A stretch of 64,000 nt of DNA, from NCBI GenBank assembly GCA_012295275.1, contig CM022671.1:31303250-31367249 (forward strand). The letters run 5' to 3'. The DNA comes from Chrysomallon squamiferum (taxonomy: Eukaryota; Mollusca; Gastropoda; Neomphalida; Peltospiridae). Within the stretch, counting starts at the first letter, position 1. Each line of letters begins with the position of its first letter. Under the pieces are notes generated by a model that made no database searches, was not told the origin of the DNA, and saw only the letters and a list, made by a program, of their open reading frames with translations. A program made the position numbers and the translations under genes. Of this stretch, positions 33,601 to 44,662 are shown piece after piece.

Positions 33601-36600
33601 AATCCTAATCCTTATTAATATTAATATTTTTAACAATTTCTCCACTCAAGAATATTTGTTAATTATGTGGAAAGCTGACAAGTATTTTTTTTATTAACAT
33701 TTTATTTTAGGGAGAGTTATTTTTCAAATATATTTCAATAGGCCCTTGTTGGAAAAATGTCTTCACAACACTACACAATTATAATTGTGATACACAGTTA
33801 ATTCTTTGCTAAAGCAAAACCAAATATTATTTTTCTGTATTATTACAGATTTGACCCAGTGTACAAGATATTAAAACAGCATCTCCAAAAACTGCACCAT
33901 AGGTTTAACAAACACTTTTTACAACCAAATCAGTTAATGACAAAAAAGTTAAAAACTATTTCAAACATAAATACTTGACTTCTGCACACATGATAATATT
34001 TATAAATTAAGACACCAAATATCCAATACATTTATAACAAGTATGTTTAACATTATTAAAAAAAAAAAAAAAAAAAAAAAATACCAGAAATCTTACATTT
34101 TGTAGTAGTATTACTAACAATAATCTATTCATTATTATGTTTGCTTTAACCAATATATAGTTGTTGAACTTTTTTAATTATTATTATTATATCTATTTCC
34201 CCTAATAAAACTGAAACTAACATGCTGTTAAGTTTTTGATAATTATGAACTTCCTGTGATTAAAATAATCTAAGGTTTTCATAGAATATTGAAATAAAAT
34301 CCTGTCACAAAGCAACAGTTTAGATTATCAGTTAATAAATTAAAAATTAAAAATAAGCTATTATAGAAAACAACACCTCTTCCTCAGACAGAGTACAGAA
34401 CTGTTTATAAAAATGTTACATTTTTAACAATCTAAGTAAATTTGGAAATATATCACCATGAATGATACTTACCTAAAATTTTTGAAATATATCACCATCA
34501 TATTTACTAAATTTGTTATAATAATAATGCTAACTAAATTTTTATTATAACAATCTCGACTCCATGAAGTAGCAGATGAATCGGAGTCAAATAAAGCAAA
34601 ATGAGTAAAAAAAAACACACAAAAAAAACCCCACACACTCACACACACACAAGGGCACACTGTATAATGATAAAAGTATTTTCTAAACTTGTTCGTTTTA
34701 CTGCAGTGTATTTTCAGTAGTTCTCACAATGACGGATTCTCTAGATAAAAATATAGTAACAGAGTCCAGAGCTCCAAACAAGGATACTACCACTAATTAC
34801 CATGACAACCAAGCATTATATCCAAGGCTGATGATTTATAGCAGACATCATCATAATGAGGAGAGTAACTAGGCAACAAGGATAAATAAAAAAGGCATTC
34901 CTTTAAAATAAATAAATAAATAAAAATTGGGACTCTTTGTAAAGTAACTTTTTCTTGATTTATTTTATTTTATTTTACTAATTTTTGTTACTGTTACTTA
35001 TTTTTTTTTTTTTTAAATTTGTTATGCTTTCCACTCTTTCCAATCATAATATCCATGATAAATCCTTTTTTAAAGCACTTTTTCTTTTTAGCAATATATA
35101 TATACATTTTTTTGAGCACCCCAAACTAATTAAATACATTTCCTCCGTAACATACTGTAATATCAGTTTTCTGATTTAAACAGCAATTTTCTAATAAATA
35201 TTAAATAACAGCCAACCTTTTACAGATGTCTAACATTTTCAATAAATTAAATATTTCTTCAACAAGTAACTATATTTCCGTAATAGAACAATTAAATGTA
35301 TGACATTATATTCACATAATAAATATAATAACAAATATTTTTTTTAAATATTTTTTTCCAAATATTGCAAAGATGAGTTAAAGATAAAGTTTACATTTTA
35401 AGTTTGATTTTTAAAAATCAGACATTTTTGCCATCTGCTTTTGCTCTCCTCTCTAATATGGAAGAAAGTAAGAAAAAAAAAGTAAATGATAATTATAAAC
35501 ATTGCTTTTAAACTGTGATACATCTATTTAAAGAACATAATGATTTTACAAAATAGCAGAGAGAAATAGATATATAAATACAGACACTTTTTTTTTTTTA
35601 CAAAACTCTTTTAATGTAAAAACATAATTATAGTGTAAATTTTTAATAATTAACTTTTGAAATATACTACTACAGCATGTATGTATTAATAACTTTTATA
35701 TGAACATTAGTTTACACAACTATATATATACAGTAAGTATATGATGTATCATACAGTATTGTTTGTAATCAGCCAGAAAAAAAAAAAAAAAAAAAAAAAG
35801 GCTGACATTATCTCTACTAAATGATTAATAATTATAATAATTTTAATTTTACACAGCACTCAAATATGTATAATTCATATATACACAGAAAAAAAAAATA
35901 TATTAATAAATAATCAGTGCATATATAGAAAAAAAAAAAAAAAAAATTAATGAAAAAAAATTTAATAATATACATATATATATATATATATATATCTGAA
36001 TTGAAAATATAAAAAGTCAAAAATATTATTGTCAGTAAAGCAAAAAAATTTCAAACTGATTTAGCAATTACCATTTCTGAAATTAAGAAATAATGATTTG
36101 CCTAGTCCATGCAAGGATACATATAATACAATGTACTGCCAATGAAGTTGCCATCTTTAAACAGTAAAAAAACAAAAAAAACTTGAAAAGACAAATGTTT
36201 TCACTACAGTATAAAATTGCTTGTGTAACGGTTCCTGGTGTACAATTTAGTTGAAATGATATGTCTCTGTGAAAAAACAAGTCTAAAAGATACCTAGCTG
36301 TTGATAAAAAAAGAGTAACCACTATATAAAAGCAGCTGATATTTTCTAGTTATCATTTTTACCACCTTCATCATCTCATTGATTTCTTGTTGATAATTCA
36401 CCAAACATGATTTTTTTTTTAAAATTTGCCAGAATTAAATAATTAAAAATATTCTTCTGTATACAAGTATAAAATATTTTCCAAATGAAATTATAAATTT
36501 CACAATGAATATTAATTATAAAATACAATTTTTTTTTATCAAAGTGAACACTTTACGTTTCAATTTTAACTAATATTATAAACAAAATTAAATTTAGGAA

Positions 36601-37126
36601 CTAAAACTAAACGTATAGGTAAATAAAAAAAAAAATTAAAGGAAAATGTTTAATCAATTCTTTCTTTCTGATAGTAATCATTACCTTAGATATTTAAATA
36701 TATTTATTTCTAAATTATTATTAATTAAAGTACTGATTGTAATAAAATTAGATTTGTAAATATAAACTTTTAAAAACATCTTTTACAGTATGATTATTAC
36801 AGAAGTATTTTGGATTTTTTTGTTTCTTTGCTGCTGGAGAGATAATTCAGAAATAATAAATATTTATATTTAAGATTTTTATTCAAAACATATCTGTTTA
36901 TATTTAGTGTCCAAGTCCACAAGCATTTTATACAGCCTGTAATTTATTATAATTATTATTATTATTTTTTTTTTTTATAAATTAGCCCATATTTTTTAAT
37001 CCCATTTTTGTTAAAAATAGATTTCAAACACATTCCCCTGATGGAAACAAGCCTATCTAACAGCATCAAGTATGTACTAACATTCTTATACTCTTTGTTT
37101 AAAAAGAAAAAAAGAAAAACAAAATC
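30683..37126. other. Convergent 3' flanks of TAFAZZIN and the unknown minus-strand gene
   Basis: No coding exon was found on either strand. The left part should hold the TAFAZZIN 3' UTR; AATAAA at 31256-31261, followed by a poly-A tract, is a candidate end. The right part should hold the 3' UTR of the minus-strand gene ending at 37127. The rest is AT-rich with poly-A and poly-T tracts (34059-34080, 35776-35799) and a (TA)n run near 35980. Open frames here are short and of biased composition. Confidence 0.55.
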
Positions 37127-38368
37127 TTATTTGTTTTTCTTTCTTATCACAACCTTACAGTCTGATTTGTGTTTCACTTCATACCGGCTGCCTGCAGCGG
37201 TATCGCGGTATCGTTCGAACGGCAACGGCTCAGCTGCCTCACTGTCTGTGACATTAGGCAGTGACGAGATTTCAGCGGTGCTAGGCTTTTTTGTCAGCGC
37301 TTTCGAAAGCTGTGGGTATTTATTCGATTTGTTCATTATAGGGTATCGAGATGATGCCGTCTGAACTGCTCTGTCAAGAATCCTTGTGAAATTCGCACGA
37401 GCCATTTGAAGTTTTTGTTTTGAAGCACACACGGGACGTTCAACATTTTGTTGTGCCAGAGGTCTTTTGGGTTCCATCTTAAGAACCTTCTTTGGTGGAG
37501 GTGGCTCCCCAAACCCTGCAGACACTTTCACAAAGGGCACAATATTGGTAAAGTTATCGTTTGTCTGTAAAACTTTCATTGGTCGGGTTACATTCACATT
37601 TGGTTCGTCCATTTGAAAGTAAGTGTTCCTCTGAAACACGGAAGGTACATTATCTTCTGCTCTCACATGAAAAGACACTTGTTTGACAGGATCCACCGGA
37701 AGACTGGCATCTTTGTCTGTCACTCCAGAAACAGCTTTAACAGGAGAACCAAATGTGTAACCGTCTTTATCACAATACCACTGACTAGCAGATGCTCTCG
37801 GGCTGAATCCAGTTTTCTGATGAATCACATTTTGCTTCTCCAGATAACTTGTCTGTCCTTTCATTAATGGACTCAGCTGACCATGCCTATCTGGACTGTA
37901 CTGGAATTTTCTTGGACTGAGTTGCCTCATCTTCAAAGGACTGAAAACATTTGAACTTTTCGAAGGACTTTGACTTTTTAGGGGACTTTTCACTATTCCG
38001 TCGATGAATCCTATTTCATCAATATTATCAAAACCGAAAAGATTTTCTTGAAAATTATCGATGAAATTTTTGTCCCAGTCGTCAAGGACAGATGGTAGGA
38101 TAGAGGTCAAATCAGGATCTTCTGTTAGACCTCTGAAGCAAAAAGTCTGCACACCTTTAGCCGGACTCTGTTGACTGGAAGTGTGTGGTGTGGATGTATT
38201 CTGGAAAGTTTGTGCTGCTCTTGTAGAAACTGGTGGAGAAAAATATCCACTGTCAAAAGAGGATTCACTTTCCACAGCTTGATGTCTGGGTGTTTTGGAT
38301 GCTTTAAATTCTTCTGGTCGACCTTCATTTTCATCTGGAATTCCAAAATCATATGGAAAATGTATCAT
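37127..38368 (-). CDS. Unrecognised 413-aa Ser/Pro-rich protein with repeated S-P-x-K/R sites
   Basis: This is one open frame of 413 codons on the minus strand, from the ATG at 38368 to the TAA at 37127. It lies in an exon that begins at 38385 after a clear acceptor (TTTCTTTTCAG), so an untranslated leader exon must lie upstream, toward 41 kb. It is much richer in G+C than the flanking sequence and clearly coding. I recognise no domain. The N-terminal third is acidic, with an aromatic/acidic patch (SVLDDWDKNFIDNF, ENLFGFDNIDEIGF) that could be an activation or protein-binding segment. Residues about 125-175 pack S-P sites: KSPLK, QSPSK, FSPLK, LSPRK, YSPDR, LSPLMK. GSPVK follows later. The C terminus is basic (VVIRKKNK), compatible with nuclear location. 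No signal peptide or membrane segment is seen. Many CDK-type sites suggest a cell-cycle-regulated nuclear protein, which is inference. Confidence 0.8.
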   Translation of the reverse strand: MIHFPYDFGIPDENEGRPEEFKASKTPRHQAVESESSFDSGYFSPPVSTRAAQTFQNTSTPHTSSQQSPAKGVQTFCFRGLTEDPDLTSILPSVLDDWDKNFIDNFQENLFGFDNIDEIGFIDGIVKSPLKSQSPSKSSNVFSPLKMRQLSPRKFQYSPDRHGQLSPLMKGQTSYLEKQNVIHQKTGFSPRASASQWYCDKDGYTFGSPVKAVSGVTDKDASLPVDPVKQVSFHVRAEDNVPSVFQRNTYFQMDEPNVNVTRPMKVLQTNDNFTNIVPFVKVSAGFGEPPPPKKVLKMEPKRPLAQQNVERPVCASKQKLQMARANFTRILDRAVQTASSRYPIMNKSNKYPQLSKALTKKPSTAEISSLPNVTDSEAAEPLPFERYRDTAAGSRYEVKHKSDCKVVIRKKNK

Positions 38369-38385
38369 GTCTCAAGGCACGTATC

Positions 38386-39189
38386 CTGAAAAGAAATATA
38401 ATAAAATAAAGATAAAAATAATAAAATCAACATTAATTAAAAATAACTAAATCTACACATATGTAAGATATAAAATGATTATTGTTTGTAATAAGATAAT
38501 AATATTTGCCACTAATAAAAGTTAAATTAAAAAATAACCAAACAAACGGAGAAATAAAGGGATTGTCATTTACCTAGATTAAAAGATTAAAAACAAAACA
38601 AAATAAATAATCATGGATGAAACCAAGAATTACTCAGTCTTATGAGATTTCCTGATACATCAAAACAGCTGATAAAATAAAACTCAGTCTGAATGTATAA
38701 TTTATTTTGGTAAAAATTTAATAGACTGTCGTATAAGGTGTGCTTAAAAAAATAATAATAAAAAATAATAATAATAATAAAAATAAAATTTAGGAAAAAC
38801 ATAAAAACAAGCTGATTTAAAAATGTAACAATATTTTTACAAAACATAAATGGAATATCTAAGTAAAACTAACATTAAAACTTTTTTTTTTTCCCATAAA
38901 CACAATGCATTATTAAATATCCACTAGAAATATTATTATCTCTCATGTTTATAGCATTTCAGTTTCAGCTTTTAAAATGTATTCTTAACAATGTTTACTT
39001 TCCTGCTGTTTCCATGGATCTACAGCTGATAATGTATTACAAGGTGCACACTTTATCCTAATAAAATTTAAAGTCCAATTTTTTGTGCCACGGGCAAAAT
39101 TGACATATATTTTATGTTCAACTAGATGCTCTTTAAAATGACCATATCATTAAAACACATTAGAATATAAACTTAATATCATTTTTATA

Positions 39190-39232
<43 letters not shown>

Positions 39233-41298
39233 ACCTTTATTATTTTCACCTTCTGGTCATTGAGTCACTATACATCAACTGTCTCTCTATCATTACTAAT
39301 GAGATGTATTTTGCTTTAAATTACAACATCAAATAGGTTTTCTTTATTACAATACATTAATTAACTGCTTTAAACAGTATTGTCTATAAAATCCTATAGA
39401 GTAAGCCTAAATGAAAATCATTTAATCTCTTTGTCAGTAATGCCTATAATCAAAAGCATTTTTTATTTTTTTGAAACCTCAGCTATGTCCCATCTTAGGT
39501 GCTAAGGTTTTCCAAAATTACAGGGTGTTGAAATGTTGGTATTTTGGGGTTTTTTTTGGCTTCTTACAGAATATACCAAACACCCAGTCATCACTGCAAA
39601 CAATGCCATGTGCATGTGAAAGTGTTGTGGGAAGATCAGATTAACCTAAATCTTGACAGGTTACCTGTCAACAAATGAATTGCTGTTAGTCTTTTAGCAC
39701 GTGTATGTGTCCAATGAACCATTCCGTGTACACGTAATGTTGTTACAATAAACTTGTTATTGGTTGCAGTCGTCATTCTGGTTGTAAACGCATTTTATTC
39801 ATTCTGAGACTGAGCTTTGGCAAAAAAAATCTGATTTTTGTTTCTTAGGGCAGATCCGATGACAACATAATAATAATTTAATTATAACAGTCTTTTAACA
39901 AAACTAAAACAAATTTTATATTTCCTCCTTTTGTGTTGATGTTATAGTTACTGTGATATAATAAAAACATGTTTATGAAGTGCAATTTAAGCAAACTTTT
40001 TCTTTGTTTTTAAATTAGTGAAATTTGGTCCCAGACCATTTAAAAGTACAGGTGAGTCTAAGCATTGCTTTGAGTGGTCCAATGAGCCAGTCAATATCCC
40101 ATCAACAAGAATGATAATAAGTTTAATAATATAATCAAGTTGCACATAAAATGTATAACAGCCATTTTGCCTGTGTAGAGACTGATATACTCCATATTTT
40201 CCTTAGTAAACATGCTCTATGACCCAACTTCAAAACGTCCCCACAATCACATTTTTATGGCACTGTGTATTAGTTCAGTATTTTTTGTTTTTCTAACATG
40301 GCCATGCATCCTTAATAAACAATATGTTGAATAGATATGTTTTATTAACATATATAAGACTGAGAGTAACAAAATTAATGGAATTGTAAGAACATGTTAG
40401 CTTCATCTTACCGTACAATGATTCTTTAATATAATACAATGATCTCAAAATATGAAGAAAAACAAGAAAATTAGTCTTAATTTATTTTAGTAACAGCAAT
40501 GCTTAGGGCTGACTAAAGCCTAATCAAAATACAGAATTGTTTGCTGTTTTCTTGTTAAGACTCAATATGAGCATCAGAATAAGAAATGTTATTAATTAAT
40601 TAAGCTTTATTCTGCAGTGTATTTTCATTAACAATGCATTACAATGCAATAATTATACTACTACAAGGTCAGTTCATACTGCTGCCTATTACAAGATGAT
40701 GTTATCCATATCATCCAATTTTATTATTATGTGTATTATTTTTTTAAGAGTTCAATAATTAAAGATTCACTAAAGAGAAAGCGGGCATTTGGGGGCGAAC
40801 GTGCTTACGTTATTCATGTAGTTATAAATTGCAAATGCATTTCTTAGTTATATTATACTCCATTCCTGATATATTCATTATATCCATTAATGAAAACTTA
40901 AATTATATTTAATAAAAATTACCAATTTATAGTACTATTAACCTTTAATATACATTGCCATACCCATAGGCATCGTTAACATCCTTCCATTGTGATATTA
41001 ACATTGTTTACATCACTGATTTCAAATTGACTTGTAATTAATATATTAAATACCTGCAATCTCTCATTTATATTTTTTCGATCTAAGCTCTTTACACATA
41101 AACGTGACAATCTGAATGCATTAAATACTTCGCGCACAAAGATCTTAAAATAAAAAGCTCATAAAGCTTACGATAAAGCGTTTGTAGAGGTGAAATAACA
41201 TTTCCTTTTTAACAGTATATCACTGAACCCGCCTTTACGAAAGTAACCAAAAAAGAAAATCATACAATATATTTTGGTGATCGTTCATTAATCCCAAT
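38386..41298 (-). other. Probable 5' UTR intron of the 413-aa protein gene
   Basis: This stretch lies between the acceptor at 38386-38388 and the promoter-like region near 41.3-41.5 kb, and I see no coding sequence in it. Minus-strand donors that could end a leader exon occur at 41171-41166 (GTAAGC) and near 41300 (GTATTG), but I cannot choose between them. A 39-base poly-T-rich tract is at 39187-39226. Confidence 0.45.
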
Positions 41299-41299
41299 A

Positions 41300-41530
41300 C
41301 CTTGTCATCAAAGTCGGCTACATTAAAGATACAGATGCACGTTCCAAAAAAAATTGTGCTGGCAGTTCAATTTTGGCGTCTAACTGCATTCGCACCTTGG
41401 CGCCATATTATGATAGGAAGTGGAAATGATTGGCGCTTCTCGACGAAATAGCATCCAATCAAGCACACTGATCAAATTCACTTCGGGACAACCTATGTCT
41501 AAATTTAGACATGGAAGAAGGTATGTGTGG
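41300..41530. promoter_or_regulatory. Candidate divergent promoter with E2F-like and CCAAT motifs
   Basis: This is a locally GC- and CpG-richer patch. Three E2F-type cores lie within 70 bp: TTTTGGCGT (41371-41379), TTGGCGCC (41397-41404) and ATTGGCGC (41429-41436). There is a direct CCAAT at 41454-41458 and an inverted one (ATTGG) at 41429-41433. On the plus strand a GT donor follows ATGGAAGAAG at 41521-41522, which would suit a first exon of the zinc-finger gene. The minus direction would serve the 413-aa gene. Confidence 0.45.
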
Positions 41531-42672
41531 TGTTTGTGTACAAAATTCCGAACAAGCAGCAATAATTTGTTGTTACTGTTGTCAATTTTTTAATGCATGC
41601 TAATTTTTAACAACATATCTAAAATACTAACAACAAAAGCAGACGAAATAGGACCGCGACACTTTGCAATAACCATTTGAACTGACCCACTATTTTCTAA
41701 CATGAAGGCCTAATTTTACCGTCATGGTCGAAGGTGGAAGGCAAGTAAATTTTATATATCGCATTTCTAGTTGAAAATGTCGGTTTGATCAAAGCCTGTG
41801 TCAGTGATAGAGCATTAATAATACAGAAAACGTTGATTTTTAATAATCTTACATAGTACCGTAGTCAAAAGGAAATGGTTCGATCAACGGCAATGTAAAT
41901 AAATCAACAAGCGTGGGTTGGCTCGTTGCTTTTCTTAGTTGACATTTGGTTTGCTGTGTCAATTTGTGATCGATTTCAACTATGCAATCAATAATATTAT
42001 AATTTGAATATATTTCGATGTTAATACTGTATCATTAGGTCTGTTTTAAAAACATTTGGGTGAGAAATGTTGTTATATTAACACCATTAGAATATATAAT
42101 TTCACTCATTTTACTTTTTTAGTTTTGCTGTTTTCGAATTATTACTCGCATTAGATTCTAATTTCATTTTCAGTTGTTTTATATTCAAAGTATTTATCTG
42201 TTTGAGATGTATATACAGAAAGTAAATAGTTGTTTTGGACATCTGTTGTGATTGTTACTTCATAAGGCTATGATATCACACTAATCTCTAGAGATCAATA
42301 CACAGATAAACTAGGTTTATGTGTGTCATTGTAATACATTGATCACTGAAGTTAAGAACAATAAAATTAATGAAGTTTTCATTAATGAAACTGTTTGAGT
42401 TAGTCTTAAAAACATTAAAGAATAATTTCAAAATAATAATATAGAAACCATTTTTATGTTTTTGTTTTATATATTAATATTTGTGACACAAACTCTTTCT
42501 AAATTGGACTAAAACAAACAATTACAGGATGATGTACAAGATTACTGTTGTATATAAACAGTTGTTTTAATGCAGTTATTTAGTTATTATTAGTAACAGT
42601 ACATTCAGTAATAAAAAATATGACATATAACTGATGAATTCCTTATCCAAAAGTAAGGAAATCATTGTAATA

Positions 42673-42706
<34 letters not shown>

Positions 42707-43406
42707 AACTGAGGTTAAGATAACGTATAATTTTCAGATTGTTAGTATAAATAAACTTTATTGTGTGTATAAAATTTATTATAACTAATATATTAAAATA
42801 TATATGCATCCTTTAAATGGATTTTATATGTTGACTAAGATCCCGTTCCCATTTTGGATAATGGATGCTCATTCTATCATATTGATATATTTTAAGTTTG
42901 GTATCTAAATTTACAAGTTTTAATTTATGTGTGATATTCTGAATCAAACAATTAACAACTAACATTTCTGTTAATAGTATGTCTTTTACCTTATTGTTTT
43001 ATTGCATCATGTTATTGGGTATTTATTATTTACTTACGCAGAACATAAACGTGTACTGGTGGCCTACTTGGATAAATGCCAAATTCACTAATGGCCCATT
43101 GTAGTAGATATTTTTCATTCATTCATTTTCAACTTGTATTAATTTTGATTTAAAGTGTTCCAAAAAAGTAGCAAGAATGTTCGAATATAATAATGTTAAA
43201 TGGAAAAAAATACAATTATATATAGTGTATTAAAAGTAAAATATTGAATGTTTTCAAAATTTATTTATTTATTATTTTTATTATTATTATTATTATTTTA
43301 TAAAATGTTGTTTATTTTATTTCTTTTTATTATTTTATTTTTCCCTTGTCAAAAAGCCTCCATTCAACAATATTTGAAAATCAATATTATTGATTTATTG
43401 TTTCAG
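41531..43406. other. Likely first intron of the zinc-finger gene
   Basis: No coding sequence was seen. The stretch is AT-rich with a (TTA)n run near 42680-42704. It is assigned as an intron only because a good donor (41522) and a good acceptor (43406) bracket it. Confidence 0.35.
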
Positions 43407-43518
43407 GTATCCATGTGAATTGATTAGTTGCTTGGTTTGATTAACACAGAGAGTCAACATGTAATTATCCAGAGATGTGACAAGTTGACATATTTTGTAC
43501 CCTGCTTCAAGATAAATA
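43407..43518 (+). other. Putative 5' UTR exon of the zinc-finger gene
   Basis: It has a strong acceptor (TTGTTTCAG) and a strong donor (GTAAGT at 43519). It has no long frame. It contains three immediate start-stop pairs, ATGTGA at 43412, ATGTAA at 43459 and ATGTGA at 43475 (positions of the A, within a base or two). Confidence 0.45.
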
Positions 43519-44068
43519 GTAAGTCATTTTTTTATCATTTTATATTTAAGAACAAAATAAGTAATGCCGAAAAGTCAAAACTAAAATTATCATCATTAAA
43601 AATATTATGAAAAAAATTAAAACAAGAAATTATTGAAAGAATGAATTTGTATTGTCAATCATTTTATTTTTTTATTTTTTAATACTGAAAGAAACCTCAG
43701 TGTTACCAGTAGCCTAATATCCCAATCTGGCCTGGGCTGTATTATATAATGCATACAAAAGACAGGTTGAATCTTATCAGTACATCATCTTTATTTAAAA
43801 TGATAAATTAACCTACCAAATACAAAAAAGTTTTCAGTTCAGAAAGATGAGAAATCCAATAATTCATTGCATTATATTTAAATTTAAGTTAAAATTAGAG
43901 TTCATGAATTTAGTTATTATACACTGATGGAAAAGGGACATAACTCTGTAACATCACTGAGATTGAATTCCATGAATGTGTGCACATTTTTGTTTTGCTT
44001 GATTGTTGTTTGGTGTTTTTTATTATATATTCTATTTTGCTTTTTTTAAAAATTAATTTTTATTTTTA

Positions 44069-44112
<44 letters not shown>

Positions 44113-44119
44113 TTGTTGA

Positions 44120-44180
<61 letters not shown>

Positions 44181-44587
44181 TTGATCAGAGGATGATATTT
44201 ATTCAATTTATTTTGTTTTCTTTCACAAATATGAACAGAGACTCGCAAGTGTAGTCTGGTTAGTTTTTTAACTCCTTTTAGTACCATGAAAAAAAAATAT
44301 ATATAACTTTTTTAAATATATGTGTGTGTAGGTATAAAAAATAAATATATATATATATTTCACAGACACAGAAATGGCAAATTTTCTGTTCTTAGTTTTA
44401 ATTCTTACATTAAATCAAAACTTAAAAATTCCAACTAACAATAGCATAATCATTGATTTTATGGCATTAGCTTTGCAACAGTTGCAATGGTTTTGTGAAT
44501 AATATATTGCATATATGAATGCATGAATATCTGTGGTGTAACATACAAGTAATTTAATATTTATTTGTTTGTTTATTTATTTTACAG
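43519..44587 (+). other. Probable 5' UTR intron of the zinc-finger gene, with (TTA)n tract
   Basis: Between the putative leader exon and the acceptor at 44586-44587 there is only AT-rich sequence. It includes two long (TTA)n/(ATT)n tracts at about 44072-44112 and 44120-44181, separated by TTTTGTTGAT. Confidence 0.5.
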
Positions 44588-44662
44588 ATGGATCTGTTGA
44601 GCAGAATATATTGGAGACATGCTTGCCTCTAGCTTGGCCATGAAAGCTGACACCGAGCCAGG
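44588..44662 (+). promoter_or_regulatory. 5' leader with two upstream ORFs of the zinc-finger gene
   Basis: After the acceptor, uORF1 (44588-44632) encodes 14 residues, MDLLSRIYWRHACL. uORF2 (44619-44666) encodes 15 residues, [15 protein letters not shown], and its TGA overlaps the main ATG as ATGA at 44663-44666. An in-frame TGA at 44648-44650 rules out a longer main frame in this exon, which supports the 44663 start. Overlapping uORFs usually lower translation of the main frame and can make it stress-responsive. Confidence 0.6.

Noticed and set aside
37960-38060. NLFG motif in the 413-aa protein as a sign of a p21/p27-type CDK inhibitor
   Set aside because: The rest of the inhibitor domain (the WNFDF-like block and basic linker) is missing, so the match is too short to mean anything.
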